Both the position numbers and the translations under genes were made by a program. From Labia minor (taxonomy: Eukaryota > Arthropoda > Insecta > Dermaptera > Spongiphoridae), in NCBI GenBank assembly GCA_963082975.1, contig OY720345.1:15464491-15528490 (forward strand): a DNA stretch of 64,000 bases, given 5' to 3'. Of this stretch, positions 10,352 through 21,180 are shown piece by piece. Every line of letters starts with the position of its first letter. Position 1 is the first letter of the stretch. The notes under the pieces are model-generated. The model had not been told where the DNA came from. It searched no databases and saw only the letters and a program-made list of their open reading frames with translations.

Positions 10352-10921
10352 CAGGGGTTGGACAAAAATATGGAAACACCTCGTGAAAAGCATGTTTGAA
10401 AAGAAAGAATGATTTTAATGAAATATGTAGGTGCCGCTGGCGTTTTTGACTACTGACGCCACCTATACAACTTCGTGAATGTGCTAAACAGTTCAGTTAT
10501 GTGAGGTTGTCATTGCATTATGTCAGAGTTAACAGACTTCGAACGTGGGCAAATTGTTGGAGCACGTATGGTAGGTGCTTCCGTAAGCAAGGTAGCCGAG
10601 GTGTGTTTAGTGTATCAAGAGGTACTGTTTCGAAGATTTATTCCGCATATTTGGAAAGCGGAAAAACATCATCTGCTAAATCACAGCGCGGACGAAAGTG
10701 TGTCCTGAGTGATCGTGACAGACGATCATTAAAGGTAATTGTGACGAAAAATAAGAAGACCACAACTGGAAAAGTTACTGCTGAAATGAATGTTGTGTTA
10801 CCGAACCCTGTGAGTATCAAAACAATTAGAAGGGAGCTTCATGAACAGGGAATTGCTGGCCGTGCTTAAGCAAAGAAACATGTTTTTTTAAAGGTGTTTC
10901 CATATTTTTGTCCAACCCCTG
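10352..10921 (+). mobile_element. Internally deleted Tc1-like element
   Basis: The two ends are 30-bp perfect inverted repeats (10352-10381 and 10892-10921) starting CAGGGGTTGGACAAAAATAT, flanked by TA on both sides (10350-10351, 10922-10923), as for Tc1/mariner insertions. Full Tc1 elements are about 1.3-1.7 kb; this one keeps the 5' part and then jumps to the right end. It probably arose by internal deletion and would need transposase in trans. The perfect TIRs suggest relatively recent activity. Confidence 0.9.
10520..10869 (+). pseudogene. Tc1-like transposase, N-terminal fragment with frameshift
   Basis: Starts MSELTDFERGQIVGARMVGA, the first helix-turn-helix of Tc1 transposases. After a frameshift it continues VSRGTVSKIYSAYLESGKTS and SIKTIRRELHEQGIAGR, the second helix-turn-helix and linker. 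The protein stops at 10869, before the DDE catalytic domain, none of which is present. The relic could at most bind the terminal repeats; no catalysis is possible. It is wholly contained in the 570-bp element. Confidence 0.85.
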
Positions 10922-11150
10922 TATGTGCCACTCAGAAGCCAAAGCGATTAACTCCACATATAAACAAAGAAGAAGAGAAAATGAAGCCCAAAGTTCACAT
11001 TTTGTATTATATTCAGAATTATTGATTACAGAAAAATGTATATTGCATTACAATATTAAGATTATCAAGTTCAATATTCACTTCATATGTTGCAGATTAC
11101 ATTACATTACATTACTAGAAATTTTAGTTAATCGGTTTAGCTTCTTGGTA

Positions 11151-11701
11151 GGCAAATGGCAATTTTAGGAAAATAGCATTTGCCTGAATGGCCAAATAAC
11201 TTCAAAAATTATTTCATCTCAATTTGACTAGGAAAATAGCATTTACCTAGACAAAAACCAATTGGCTAAATCTTTGTTGGGAAAATAACTTTAACTATTA
11301 CAATAGCAAATTACAAAATTATTCAAAAAAAAATTTGTTGTTCTTTATTGTATATTTTTCTATATATCTTCAGCTTGCCATAACTTTAGAGCAGAGTGCC
11401 CATTAATTATGCATAGCGACAATGGCAGAGAATTTACTTTACTTATTTATGCTAAATTATTTTGTTTATATCTTTTTTTTAAATATTTGTTTCCTTATTA
11501 AATTGTTTTAATTGATTAAAAGATTTTTTGAAAATAAATAATATGTGGGTATTTTTTTTTTTTTTTTTTTTTTGTTCATCTGTTATCGGTCTATTAAATG
11601 TCCGACATTTTCTAAGCTATTTTCCTAGTCAAATTGAAATGAAATAATAGTTGAAGCTATTTGGCCAGGCAAACGATATTTTCCTAAAATTGTCATTTGC
11701 C
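11151..11701. mobile_element. MITE-like element with about 100-bp inverted repeats
   Basis: Left end GGCAAATGGCAATTTTAGGA and right end complement GGCAAATGACAATTTTAGGA. The similarity continues inward about 100 bases to ATTTGACTAGGAAAATAGC on each side. TA lies at both borders (11149-11150, 11702-11703). No coding sequence. Probably a TA-targeting inverted-repeat element; superfamily not determined. Confidence 0.7.
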
Positions 11702-11743
11702 TATGACATATATATATATATATATATATCAGTAATTAATATA

Positions 11744-12223
11744 CGAGGGTGGTCTGAAAAGTTTCCGTCCTGGCCAAGAAAAACCGATGTTTTTAAATTT
11801 TTTATTTTTTGTTTTATTTTTCAAAATTCAAGATAGCTGAGACCTGTACGATGCCAGCTGAACGTGTGCGAATTATTTTGCAAAACCATTTGAATATGGA
11901 AAGCTGTGTGCAATGTGGGTGCCGCATTTCCTAACGTTATACCAAAAATTGTTTCGAAAAAACATTTCTAACGACAATTTGGCGCTGTAGGCGTAATCTA
12001 AACGAATTTTTGCGTCGATTCATAACTGTTGATGAGACTTAAATTAAATTAAATAAAATCTAATTAATTAATTAAATAATTTATTAATTAATTAAATTAA
12101 TTAGAACACCGTTATGAGAAATGTATCAGTGTTGATGGAGATTATGTTGAAAAATATAGCAAAAAAAAAATTTAAAAACATCGATTTTCTTGGTCAGGTC
12201 GGAAACTTTTCATCCCACCCTCG
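11744..12223 (+). mobile_element. Decayed mariner, internally deleted
   Basis: Inverted repeats start CGAGGGTGGTCTGAAAAGTT on the left, and the right end reads the diverged complement closing with CCCACCCTCG. TA borders are at 11742-11743 and 12224-12225. The repeats extend about 50 bases (CAAGAAAAACCGATGTTTTT inside the left end). A scrap of coding sequence, FLRRFITVDET near 12010-12042, matches the mariner block around the first catalytic aspartate. The rest is deleted or replaced by AT-rich DNA. Confidence 0.8.
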
Positions 12224-12784
12224 TATAATCAAAATCCTAAAAATAGGGGTATATTATATTATAGATAACGGAGGTACCAATATATATTTTGAACTTCGAA
12301 CCTATAGAAGAAATCAATATCCCTGGTCAGTAAAAAGAAAAATGATTTAAAGTTAAATTTGGTCTTTCCAGAAGATAAAATGAAAAGATATGTTAAATTA
12401 TATATTATAAAAAGACCAAACTTTTTATAACGCAACTATATTAATGGTTTACCATATTATTAAAACCATAATTAAAAAAAATAAAGATATATACTTACTT
12501 GAATGATTATAATATTTTTTGATATACTTTGACATTACTTGGACATAGAACACTTTAATTGTAAAAATTAAAATGAAAAAAGGATTGATTTTTTTTATAT
12601 CATAACCATCTAATAGATTTCATATAAATCAAGATCACAAAGACTTTAATATACATACATTTTTTTTTTTTATTATTATTATAATTTATATCCAATTATA
12701 CTAAATTAATTGTCCACTTTTCCATCATTGAAGAATAATATTCATTCATTAGATATATTCAAGAGAATTATAATCTATCTATCT
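12224..12784. other. AT-rich DNA without recognisable features
   Basis: Only A/T-rich sequence and a (CTAT)n run from about 12774 that belongs to the end of the adjacent LINE. Confidence 0.5.
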
Positions 12785-13432
12785 ATCTATCTCTGTGGCT
12801 CTACGGAACTCGAAAGTTCTTGGCCGCAGTAACCAAACTTCTCCAAGTATCCCTATTCTGAGCCACATCCCTCCAATCCCTACCTTCTCCATCTCTCTCA
12901 CGTCCTTTCCCACATTATCCATCCACCGCGTCCTTATTCTTCCAAGCAGGCGTTTCCCTCTCGGTCTCTCCCCCCCCCAATATATTTTTCGCCATTCTTT
13001 CCTCCCCCATTCTAGCCACGTGTCCTGCCCATCAAGCTTTCTCGATTTTATAATTCTAATTATATCTGGAGATGCATAGAGGTCATGCAATTCTTCGTTA
13101 TGCAGCCATTCGCCATTCGCCGGTGACCTCATCTTTCTTTGGCCCATAAATGCTTCGCAGAATCCTATTCTCAAATACTCTAAATTTACTCTCGTCACTT
13201 AAGGTCATAGACCATGCCTCCCACCCATATAATACAACCTGTAAAATAATTGTTTTATATATTTTAATTTTTATCCCCTTTGATGATAATTTTGACGCGA
13301 TAAACCCCTTTACGACATGATAACAGGCGCTTGCCGATTGTAACCTCGCTTTAAACTCTTCTCGAATATATCTAATTATCTTTCGTTATTACAGAACCTA
13401 AGTATTTAAATTTTTCTACATTTTCAAAGAGA
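12785..13432 (-). pseudogene. RTE-like LINE reverse transcriptase, C-terminal fragment
   Basis: Minus-strand translation gives NVEKFKYLGSVITKDN (near 13425), ACYHVVKGFIASKLSSKGIK, WEAWSMTLSDESKFRVFENR (about 13225-13165), then WLHNEELHDLYASPDIIRII and GKRLLGRIRTRWMDNVGKDV. This is the end of RT and the tail region common to RTE-like non-LTR retrotransposons. A short (ATAG)n tail lies at the 3' end (12774-12792), typical of RTE elements. Only 1-2 frame breaks separate the blocks, so it is younger than the copy at 5768. Confidence 0.85.
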
Positions 13433-14215
13433 GTATAATAATAATAAAAACTTTTCAATATCCTTAAATTAAAATTAAATTAGAAGATATATCGTAGGTT
13501 AGAATGTAAAAATAAAGAAAGTGGATTCCTATTTTATTGTAAGGTTTTAAAACCATCTACCATATATTAATTATAATGTGATTTTTATATAAAAAGATTA
13601 ATAGATATAAAATATATTTAAAACAAAAAAATCGGCATTTTTCTTTTTTCATTTATTGTTTTTGTTTTTGCTGATAGAATCTATTATTTTGTATTATTTT
13701 TGATATTTTTTTGCCAATTCATGTAAACCCACACCTGTCAACATAGTGACCTAAGCGGTTTTATAAATTATGGTGATTATTATCATCATCATCATCATCA
13801 TAATAATCAAGAGGAAAAACATAAATAATAAAATCATTATAGTTTATTTATTTTTTTTTTTTTTTTTTTTTTTTGGTTTTTAAACATACTTAAGCATTTG
13901 GAAAAATGTGCTTATATATGTATATATATACTCAATAAGAATTAATTACAAAAAATCCTTGAATATATGATTACAATCAAAATAATATTATTAATAATAT
14001 AAATTTCAATTCAAGTAGTAATAAAATTTCAGTTGACATAAAATAGTAGTAATAATCTAAGTTTACAGGTACGGTTTCTTTTAAATACCTTGATTATTGT
14101 TGTTGTTGGTCATAAAATATAGACATTTATTATTATTACTATTATTATTATATACAAATAATTTGTTTTAATTGATGCAATCGCTTCTATCTTGGTTATT
14201 TTATTTTTTATTATT
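13433..14215. other. AT-rich DNA with simple repeats
   Basis: (CAT)n near 13782-13800, a 20+ base poly-T near 13850-13875, TA and ATT repeats. No gene seen. Confidence 0.5.
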
Positions 14216-14709
14216 TTTCTTTCTCTCTCTCTCTCTCTCTCTCATTTTGTGGGTAGTTATGTTAATAACCTTCAGAGAACTTTCTCCATCTCCTTTTCCG
14301 TAGAATATAGATGTGAGCTATATTTGTGTGCGTGTTCCGTGCCATTTGTCACGCGAAGGGTGACCGCGTGACATGTTAATCACACCCACCCTTTCAACAA
14401 AAGTAGAATGAATGCCAACCAACCAACCAACCAACCAACAGCATGAGATGACATCTCAACGAACAAACATACACACAGATAGACAGATAGAGAGAGAAAG
14501 AGAGAGAGAGAGAGAGAAAAGGGGATGGGGTGTGGTGGATAGTGGGAGGGAAAAAATGTAGGGGAGGGAATTCAAATGGGAAAATGCTGCTGTTGCTGCA
14601 TTTTAAAGGCGTCCCATAAATATTAAAACAAAAGAACAAAATAATATTAATAATAATAATAATATAAGAGTAGAAAATTAAGATATCCAGTTTTCCATGC
14701 TTTTATTAA
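14216..14709. other. Low-copy island with CT, CCAA and GA repeats
   Basis: (CT)n at 14220-14243, (CCAA)n at 14416-14440 and (GA)n at 14490-14517 enclose more complex DNA. An 8-bp perfect inverted repeat GTCACGCG / CGCGTGAC lies at 14348-14372. The block ATCACACCCACCC...AGAATGAATGCC has a similar partner near 16921-16960. No coding frame credible. Confidence 0.35.
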
Positions 14710-14729
14710 TTAGAATTCATTTCTTTTTT

Positions 14730-16068
14730 ACCAACCGATGATAGGAAGGGAAGGTATTGTTTCCACACCAAATTTCACATGTGGAGATTTTTACATCATG
14801 CATTTTGTTAACAGAAAAAAGTATTTTTAGCAAGATGTTTGTCGGCCTGTCCATCTGTCCGTTGTGTGTTCATATAAACGTGTACTCGTGTACAGCTTGA
14901 ACGACTCAACGGATTTTGATAAAATTAGGTATATTAATATTACTTAATGCATCGGTAGCATAAATTCATCAACTTTTGATGTATATCCCGAAACCAGAAC
15001 TGATAGTTTACAAAGTATTAATTTTATATTCATTGTCGGAAATTTTTCACTTAAAATATAGTAGTAATTAATAATTGATTCTTCTTCTTCTTCTTAGCCT
15101 TATTTCCCACGGGGTGTGGGGTCGGCTCTTCTCGTTAATTGGCGCCAACTAAATCTGTTGTTGGCGTCGTCTGTAGAGAGATCAGATGCCATTAGATCTC
15201 CCGTTACACGGCAGGACCAGCTGGTTTTAGGCCTCCCACGCGGTCTTTTTGGTACTCAACCTTCGATGACGGTGATGATGGTGTTGACGATTTTGATGTA
15301 GCGGTGGACGATTTGAGTGAGGTTGATGGCAATGATGCTGATGCTGACCGATGTGACGATGTTTGTGTCGGTGATGATGTCGATGTGGATGTAGATGTGG
15401 ATGTGGATGTTAGACTATCTTCTTTAGCCCACCTCGTCCATAGGTGGGTAACCCTAACCCATTTCTCGCATCGCCCGGGTGCTGACAATGCGCGTCGCTT
15501 GCAGGGGACGCTCCAGCCGTTAGCCGTATAACATTTCTCCATTAATTGTTGATGCGACGCGAAGATGATCCAGCCGGCCTGTCGCTACAGCCTGACGCGT
15601 GGATTGGAAAGAAGGAAGAGGAAATAAAGGGGATTGGGTCTGGATGGATGATTTGGGTAGGGCATGCACTCCCTTGGTCGAGGAATGAGAGAAAATGCAT
15701 GTGCTCGCGTAGGGCAGTGGGCGCCACTCACTGAGGTAGATCTGTCTCTCACCGGGATCGTGAGAAGGTATCTACCCGCTACCCGCAGCAGCTGATGTTA
15801 AATTGAATTAGATTTTTATTTTTATTAAATAAATAATCTTGAGTTCTATGCTGGGATTCGAACTCAGGCTTCCTGTGTAGAAATCTCGTACTCTACCCAC
15901 TGAGCCATGCTGCTGCCTAATAATTGATTAATTAAACTAAAAATAAAAACTAAGATAATATAATTTAGTCATTTTAATTCAAGTTTTAAAAATATTTTTT
16001 TTTTTGGATACTTTATATATATACAATGCTGTTTGAAAATTAATTTATTTCAAATCGTCGATCGATCA
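14730..16068 (+). mobile_element. Family B HINE-like element carrying a SINE insertion
   Basis: The 5' end ACCAACCGATGATAGGAAGG follows a T-run. It continues with the conserved CACATGTGGAGATTTTTACA block and ends with the 3' motif AAATCGTCGATCGATC at 16052-16067. The terminal hairpin is degraded. An 837-bp SINE interrupts it; without it the element would be about 490 bp. Interior sequence TTTAGTCATTTTAATTCAAG matches copies at 296-782, 34613 and 50255. Confidence 0.65.
15081..15917 (-). mobile_element. tRNA-headed SINE with (AAG)n tail, 837 bp
   Basis: Flanked by perfect 12-bp duplications TAATAATTGATT (15069-15080 and 15918-15929). On the minus strand the head reads GGCAGCAGCATGGCTCAGTG and continues to GAGTTCGAATCCC, clear A- and B-box sequences of a tRNA-derived pol III promoter. 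The far end is a LINE-like tail: GCCGACCCCACACCCCGTGG then AAATAAGGCTAAG and (AAG)n. The middle holds TGATGG/GATGTG simple repeats. 837 bp is long for a SINE, so it may be composite. Open frames inside are by-products. Confidence 0.8.
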
Positions 16069-16315
16069 TTTTATTTTAGAAATAGTAGGACCAATAATTG
16101 AAAAAAAAAATGAAAAAAATTGAAATTTCTTTTTGTATTGTAAAATCTACAAGAGAAAAAGATTATTGTTTTGCTATATAAAAAAATATAATAATTTTTT
16201 TCAAAACTTTATCAAAAGTATAGGTATAAAGTATTTTAATAATTGTAAAATTTATATATATATATATATACAATATATTGTGATAATATGATGAAAACTT
16301 AAATTAAATTTTGAC
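16069..16315 (+). repeat. Extra 3'-end unit of family B in tandem
   Basis: TAGAAATAGTAGGACCAATA and GAAATTTCTTTTTGTATTGT, on to GATAATATGATGAAAACTTA, match 1-295 in reverse complement. The final subterminal motif is missing here. A further partial unit (TAGAAATAGTAGAACCAAG) starts at 16628 and runs to about 16720. Confidence 0.6.
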
Positions 16316-17499
16316 AAAAGACATCAAATTTAAGAGATTAGATGAAAATTGAATGAAGTTCAAACTATTATTTATTGATTACAAATTTTTATTTCTAGTA
16401 AATATAAGATTAATTTTAATGACAATTTTTAATATAAAAAAAATTCAAATTGAATTAATCTTACGGAGTTGTTAGTAATAAAGAACAAACTATAATCTAA
16501 TATATTTTTATGTTTATTATAGTTTTTTAATGATGGATGAAACGAATAGAATTTTATTTTGTTTGTAAAAAATGTGATATTTATAATATTTTTAAATTTC
16601 CAATTGATTAGAATTCATTTCTTTTTTTAGAAATAGTAGAACCAAGTATTGAAAAAAAAAATGAAAAAAATTGAAATTTCTTTTTGTATTGTAGAATCCA
16701 CAAGAGAGAAAAAAAGAATAATAAATATTTGGCATTTTACAAAACTTAACAGGAAAACAATTATCTTTACTTTCACCCTTTCGTTGCTTACAAATATTTT
16801 TGATATTTATTCTCTTTAATGATTAACTGAGATAATAATTCACTAAGATTATGAAAAAATGATAATATTTCTCGAATGTAAACAAAGTAATTTAAATAAA
16901 AATAATTATAATAGTAAAATAAATCACATCCATCCTATCTCTCAAGAAAAGCAGAATGAATGCATGTCAGTCAGACAACCAAACCAACCCTAAAATTGAA
17001 TTTTTTATAAAATTTTGAAATAAAAACATATTAATTATATATATTTTTAATAAGTTTTGAGTACTTTGTGCGTGTGTGTGTATGTGTATTGAAAATATCA
17101 GTGAATTTAATTTACTTATTAACTAAAATATATTTAAAAAATTGGAAATAAATTTAATAAATATTTAACCATCATTTCATTATAGAAAATAATAAATATA
17201 AATTAATAAATTAATATTAAAAAATAAAAATTTAGTAATAGTAGTAGAGAAATATATAAATAATGAAAAATTAAAATTATTTTCGTTGTTTTTTTGTTTT
17301 TTTTATTAATAATAAAAAAATCAAAAGCGCAGCATATTTTTTAATGCATCAAGGGGTAGTGATAGTAGAAACATATAATAATAAAAATGCAAAATAACAA
17401 AAATAATCCCTTTACAAAACGAGATTTATATTTTAAATTCTTAATATATAAAAATTACTCAAAAATAATAATAATAATAATAATAAAAAATAAAAATAA
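16316..17499. other. AT-rich DNA; partial family B unit at 16628-16720
   Basis: Apart from the partial family B unit only AT-rich sequence is seen, with TG repeats near 17070 and AAT repeats near 17465-17490. A block near 16921-16990 resembles 14379-14440. Confidence 0.4.
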
Positions 17500-18009
17500 A
17501 AAAAAGTCAATGAAATCAACCTCGAGGCCCTGAAACATAAAAAAAAAGAAGCCGCAAAGAAACAATGGCCGAAGAGAGAGAGAATGAAAAAATCACTCTT
17601 TTGAAGATGATTAATTATCATCTTGTACTAAAGAGAGAGAGAGAGGGAGAGAGAAAGATTGGCCTGTCTCTCTTCGTCTGAACATCAAGAAGCAACCGAG
17701 AGAGGGTTGTTGTTCTTCTTGTAGTTGTTGATGTTGTTGTTGTTGTTGTTAATTTTTTTTTTTTTAAATGACCGCAATCGGTGAGCCCTTTTGTACCTTT
17801 TTCGTTGCGGTTGTGGGTGGAGGTGGAGAGTGAAATCATTAAAAGAGCTAATTTGTAACGGCGGGAGGGATGTTTCGAGTCAAAAAAAAAATAGACAAGC
17901 TATGGAGGTGGGGGGGGGGGGGTTGAGGATTTGGTTTGGGGGATTTAGGAAAGGGGATGATAATGAATTTTTAGAAAGAGCAACTGGCGAAATGAATTTA
18001 TTTTTTTCT

Positions 18010-18044
<35 letters not shown>

Positions 18045-18260
18045 TCTGGAGCAAGCAAGACAAGATGAATGGAGGTCGTTGAAGTAGAGAGAGGGTGGGT
18101 GGTTCATGGATGAGGGGATGTAAAGAAGATGGGGCAAGGGGGGAGAAAAAGAGAGGAGGAGGAGGTTGCAGCGGAATTGGGATCCCGTTTCTTCTCATTT
18201 CCTCTCTCTCCATTACACTTCTGGTTTCTTCTTCTCTTAAAAAAAAAATACTTTTGAATA
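17500..18260. other. Low-copy, purine/pyrimidine-rich island
   Basis: (GA)n at 17630-17655, TTG repeats near 17730, a G-run at 17912-17924 and (CT)n at 18020-18042 are interspersed with complex sequence such as GACCGCAATCGGTGAGCCC (about 17770). Several frames are open on both strands but are explained by low complexity. Possible unmethylated or regulatory DNA; no function assigned. Confidence 0.35.
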
Positions 18261-18600
18261 TAACAAAAGAATATAGGTAGGTAGAGGATATAATATATTT
18301 ATCATCAAAAAATGTTAAAAAAGCAAATTAAAAAGAAAAAAAAAGAAATCTTAATGAATCAGAAATGACAAAGTTGAAATTTTTCATTCACTCATCCCAT
18401 TTATTTTTATTTTTTTTTTTTTATTAAAAGTAATTAAAATAGTTTTGATATAATGTATCTTATGTTTCTTTTTCTTTTCTCTTTTTAAAATTAAGTCATG
18501 GATTTGGATGTCATTTGTGCTGATTCATGTAGGTAATGTAGTGTAATAGTATAATACATACATACATATGAGTATATATTTTACAAATATATAATATATA

Positions 18601-18855
18601 AGGCGCCACAGGGTGAGAGGTTAGCGAAGCTGCCTCACATTCTCGTGGTCCCGGTCTTGGCAAGGGAATTTCTTTAGCTGGGGTCAATGGGACGGAGTCA
18701 ACCCAGCCACCGGGATCAAAATTTGGAAAGCTAATTGATAGCGCCTCTGATCAAGAAAATCAAGGTAAAGGTCAAGGTAAGTTGATATCATTCTTAATAT
18801 AACTGACTTGAGAGACGTTGTCCTTGTGTAGGACGTACAAAGTCAGGGGTTTTAT
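18601..18855 (+). mobile_element. SINE family S, head degraded
   Basis: GGCGCCACAGGGTGAGAGGT followed by the family S body (GGGACGGAGTCAACCCAGCC, GCGCCTCTGATCAAGAAAAT) and end GTCCTTGTGTAGGACGTACA. About 20 bases including most of the B box are missing (GGTCCCGGTCTTGGC), so internal pol III promoter function is probably lost. Confidence 0.8.
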
Positions 18856-20779
18856 ATATAAAGTAGCTACATTACTGGCAATATTTTATTTCGAAATTTT
18901 GAATATTCCATTAAAATAAAAAATAATTGACTCTTGAGATTGGCCCCCATTTAACGTTCGAACTTTCAACCTCAAGTTTACGGATAAAATAAGAATATCT
19001 AATTTATATATATATAAAAATTATAAAATGAAAAGGATTACTTTTTTTATTTTTTAGATTGTAATAAATACAATTATTATTTATTAAATTCAGATTATAT
19101 AATTGATCTTTAACTCCTAGTACAACAAAAATATTATGATATTAAATGCAATTTCATTTTTCATTAAGTTATTTAGATTCAATTAAGTTATAAATTATTT
19201 AATATTAGATACTAGTTATATTATTAAAATAAGTCAATAATATAAATTATTCGTCTTAATTAGAGTTTTTTATTCAAGATTTAATTCTATCAATGATTCA
19301 ATTTTCTGGGGGTTAATTTTATTATAAATTTATTTAGGGATTACTTAAATCAAATAAGTAAACCAATGAAATATATAAATCCATTTTTTTTACATTAAAT
19401 TAAACTGATAAATGTTTACTATATTCTTCATTTGTAATGTCAAGAAATTGTTTTGATATTAAAATTATTGAAAAAAAACAAATCTGTATTAGCAGAATCC
19501 TGTTAATAATATTTATTTTAATAGTAATTAATTTTATTTTTATTTTTTTCATTTATTATTAGTTCTTGTTTCTTTAAACAAAATGAACTTTATCATTTTT
19601 AAGTAGAGACAAAGTTTTAGAAATTTCTCTCTCCAATTCTGGCGAAGGCGTTTCAAAGTGATAAATCCATTAAAAAAAGGACCGTAACCCAAATTGAACG
19701 AAAACGGATCAAAAAATCAGAAATATTCTTTGCCTTTAAAATAGGAATGATCATAAAAAATGATGGAAATTCTATAATCTCTATAAAAACTCAGCAGAGA
19801 AGACTCACTGTAGAAAATCTTAGCGTCTTTCAACCTATCAGGTATAAAAACCACTTTTGTCTTAATCAAAGATAAAGAAGGATATATGAAATAAGTTGAA
19901 TTCACACTAGTATTGAAATAATCAAAACGTAATAGAATAATTTAAGATAAATATTTCAACAAAAAATAATTCTAATTTACTTGCTTTAATTTTAGATCTG
20001 AGCTTTTCAGAAGATACATCATTAAACAAAAAAACATTCAAAGAAATTATAACAATTCTGAACCAACTTATTGAAAAATTGTTTCAAGTAAATCAATCAA
20101 CTGATAAAACTATGCATTGAAACTATACTTTAAAACTATGAATTAAAATATCACATTAAATTCCTTATTGATAAGAGATAAAGAAAAAAATAAAAATCGG
20201 AAATGAAACTTATGAATAAATTCCCATATAAGTAAAATTTCAACCACCTTCAAATTCAAATGAATTTAATTAAAAATAAAAATTGATTTCAATATAATAC
20301 GAAAAACGTAAATGATTATTTATTTAATTATTAATATTTTTTTATTAGAAAGTTTTAAATTTAATTAATACTTTATTCTTATAATTTTTATGTTTACTTA
20401 CTAATCTATATACAAGAGTAGGTAATATAAGATATATGTATATATTGTTTTTAACTAGACGCAGAAGTAATAAATATTCAATGGTAATAAGATTTTTTAA
20501 AAAATAAAAAACTTTGGCGAGTGTATTCCTAGATTGGGTCAAACAGTTCCCTGTGTGTGTGTGTGTGTGTCCCACCAAAAGACAAATGAGAACTGAAAGC
20601 CTAACCTTGTTATTACAATATGAATTTATAATTATTAGGCTATTATTAATTTATTATTTTATTAAATTGTAAGTTAATTACTATTCATCTAATTGAGAAA
20701 TAATTATTCATTTAATTTTACATTTTAAATGTTATTAAATTAAATAATTCTCGTTGATATTTATTATTATTCAATTAAT
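18856..20779. other. AT-rich DNA; one possible protein relic on the minus strand
   Basis: Almost all plain AT-rich sequence with a (TG)n run near 20552-20570. The minus strand between 19910 and 19620 reads as protein with one stop (see findings). No other feature. Confidence 0.35.
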
Positions 20780-21180
20780 TTGTTTGATACGAAATCGGGT
20801 AGTTGCGGAAAAGCGAGCAGATACAGTATCTCTTTTTGGGAAACTAGCAGGGCATTACTTAGCAAGAGTCAGTTCACAGTTAGTAAATTTATATTGTGAA
20901 TGTAACAAAATAATTTAAAATATTGCCTAAATAAATTCAATCACTATTAACATCTTACTGTAACGTTTCATTCATTAATTTACTTGAAAATTAGAAGAAT
21001 TAAGTTAAAATCTTAATTTGAAAATCACAGTGTTTCTTTCTGCCTACTTGAAACAATTTAAAACCAAAATGGCTACCGTTTGGCAATCCAATTGGCCATT
21101 AGAAATGTCTACATCTACTGTGAAATTAAGCTAGCCCATTTTAGGAGCCGACCCATTGATAGCAAATCTCCCTTATGGTA
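20780..21180. other. Complex segment, possibly a degraded LTR
   Basis: More complex than its flanks: GAGCAGATACAGTATCTCTT, GAGTCAGTTCACAGTTAGTA, then AATAAATTCAATCACTATTA, then the less AT-rich GGCTACCGTTTGGCAATCC and GGAGCCGACCCATTG. The AATAAA-containing part resembles the polyadenylation section of insect LTRs, but I see no TG...CA ends or target duplication, so the call is tentative. A (TA)n run follows at 21180-21203. Confidence 0.25.

Noticed and set aside
12795..13079. Plus-strand open frame of 94 codons
   Set aside because: It is antisense to the LINE reverse transcriptase tail, which explains its openness.
15116..15734. Several open frames on both strands with Asp/Val or Ser/Thr repeats
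   Set aside because: They lie wholly inside the 837-bp SINE and arise from its GATGTG simple repeat; no domain and no host gene context.
15845..15917. Possible real tRNA gene on the minus strand
   Set aside because: It has A- and B-box sequences but is joined to a SINE body, lacks a matching acceptor stem at its 3' side and is bounded by the SINE target duplication.
17618..18280. Cluster of overlapping open frames on both strands
   Set aside because: Driven by GA/CT and TTG simple repeats; no domain, no consistent splice pattern.
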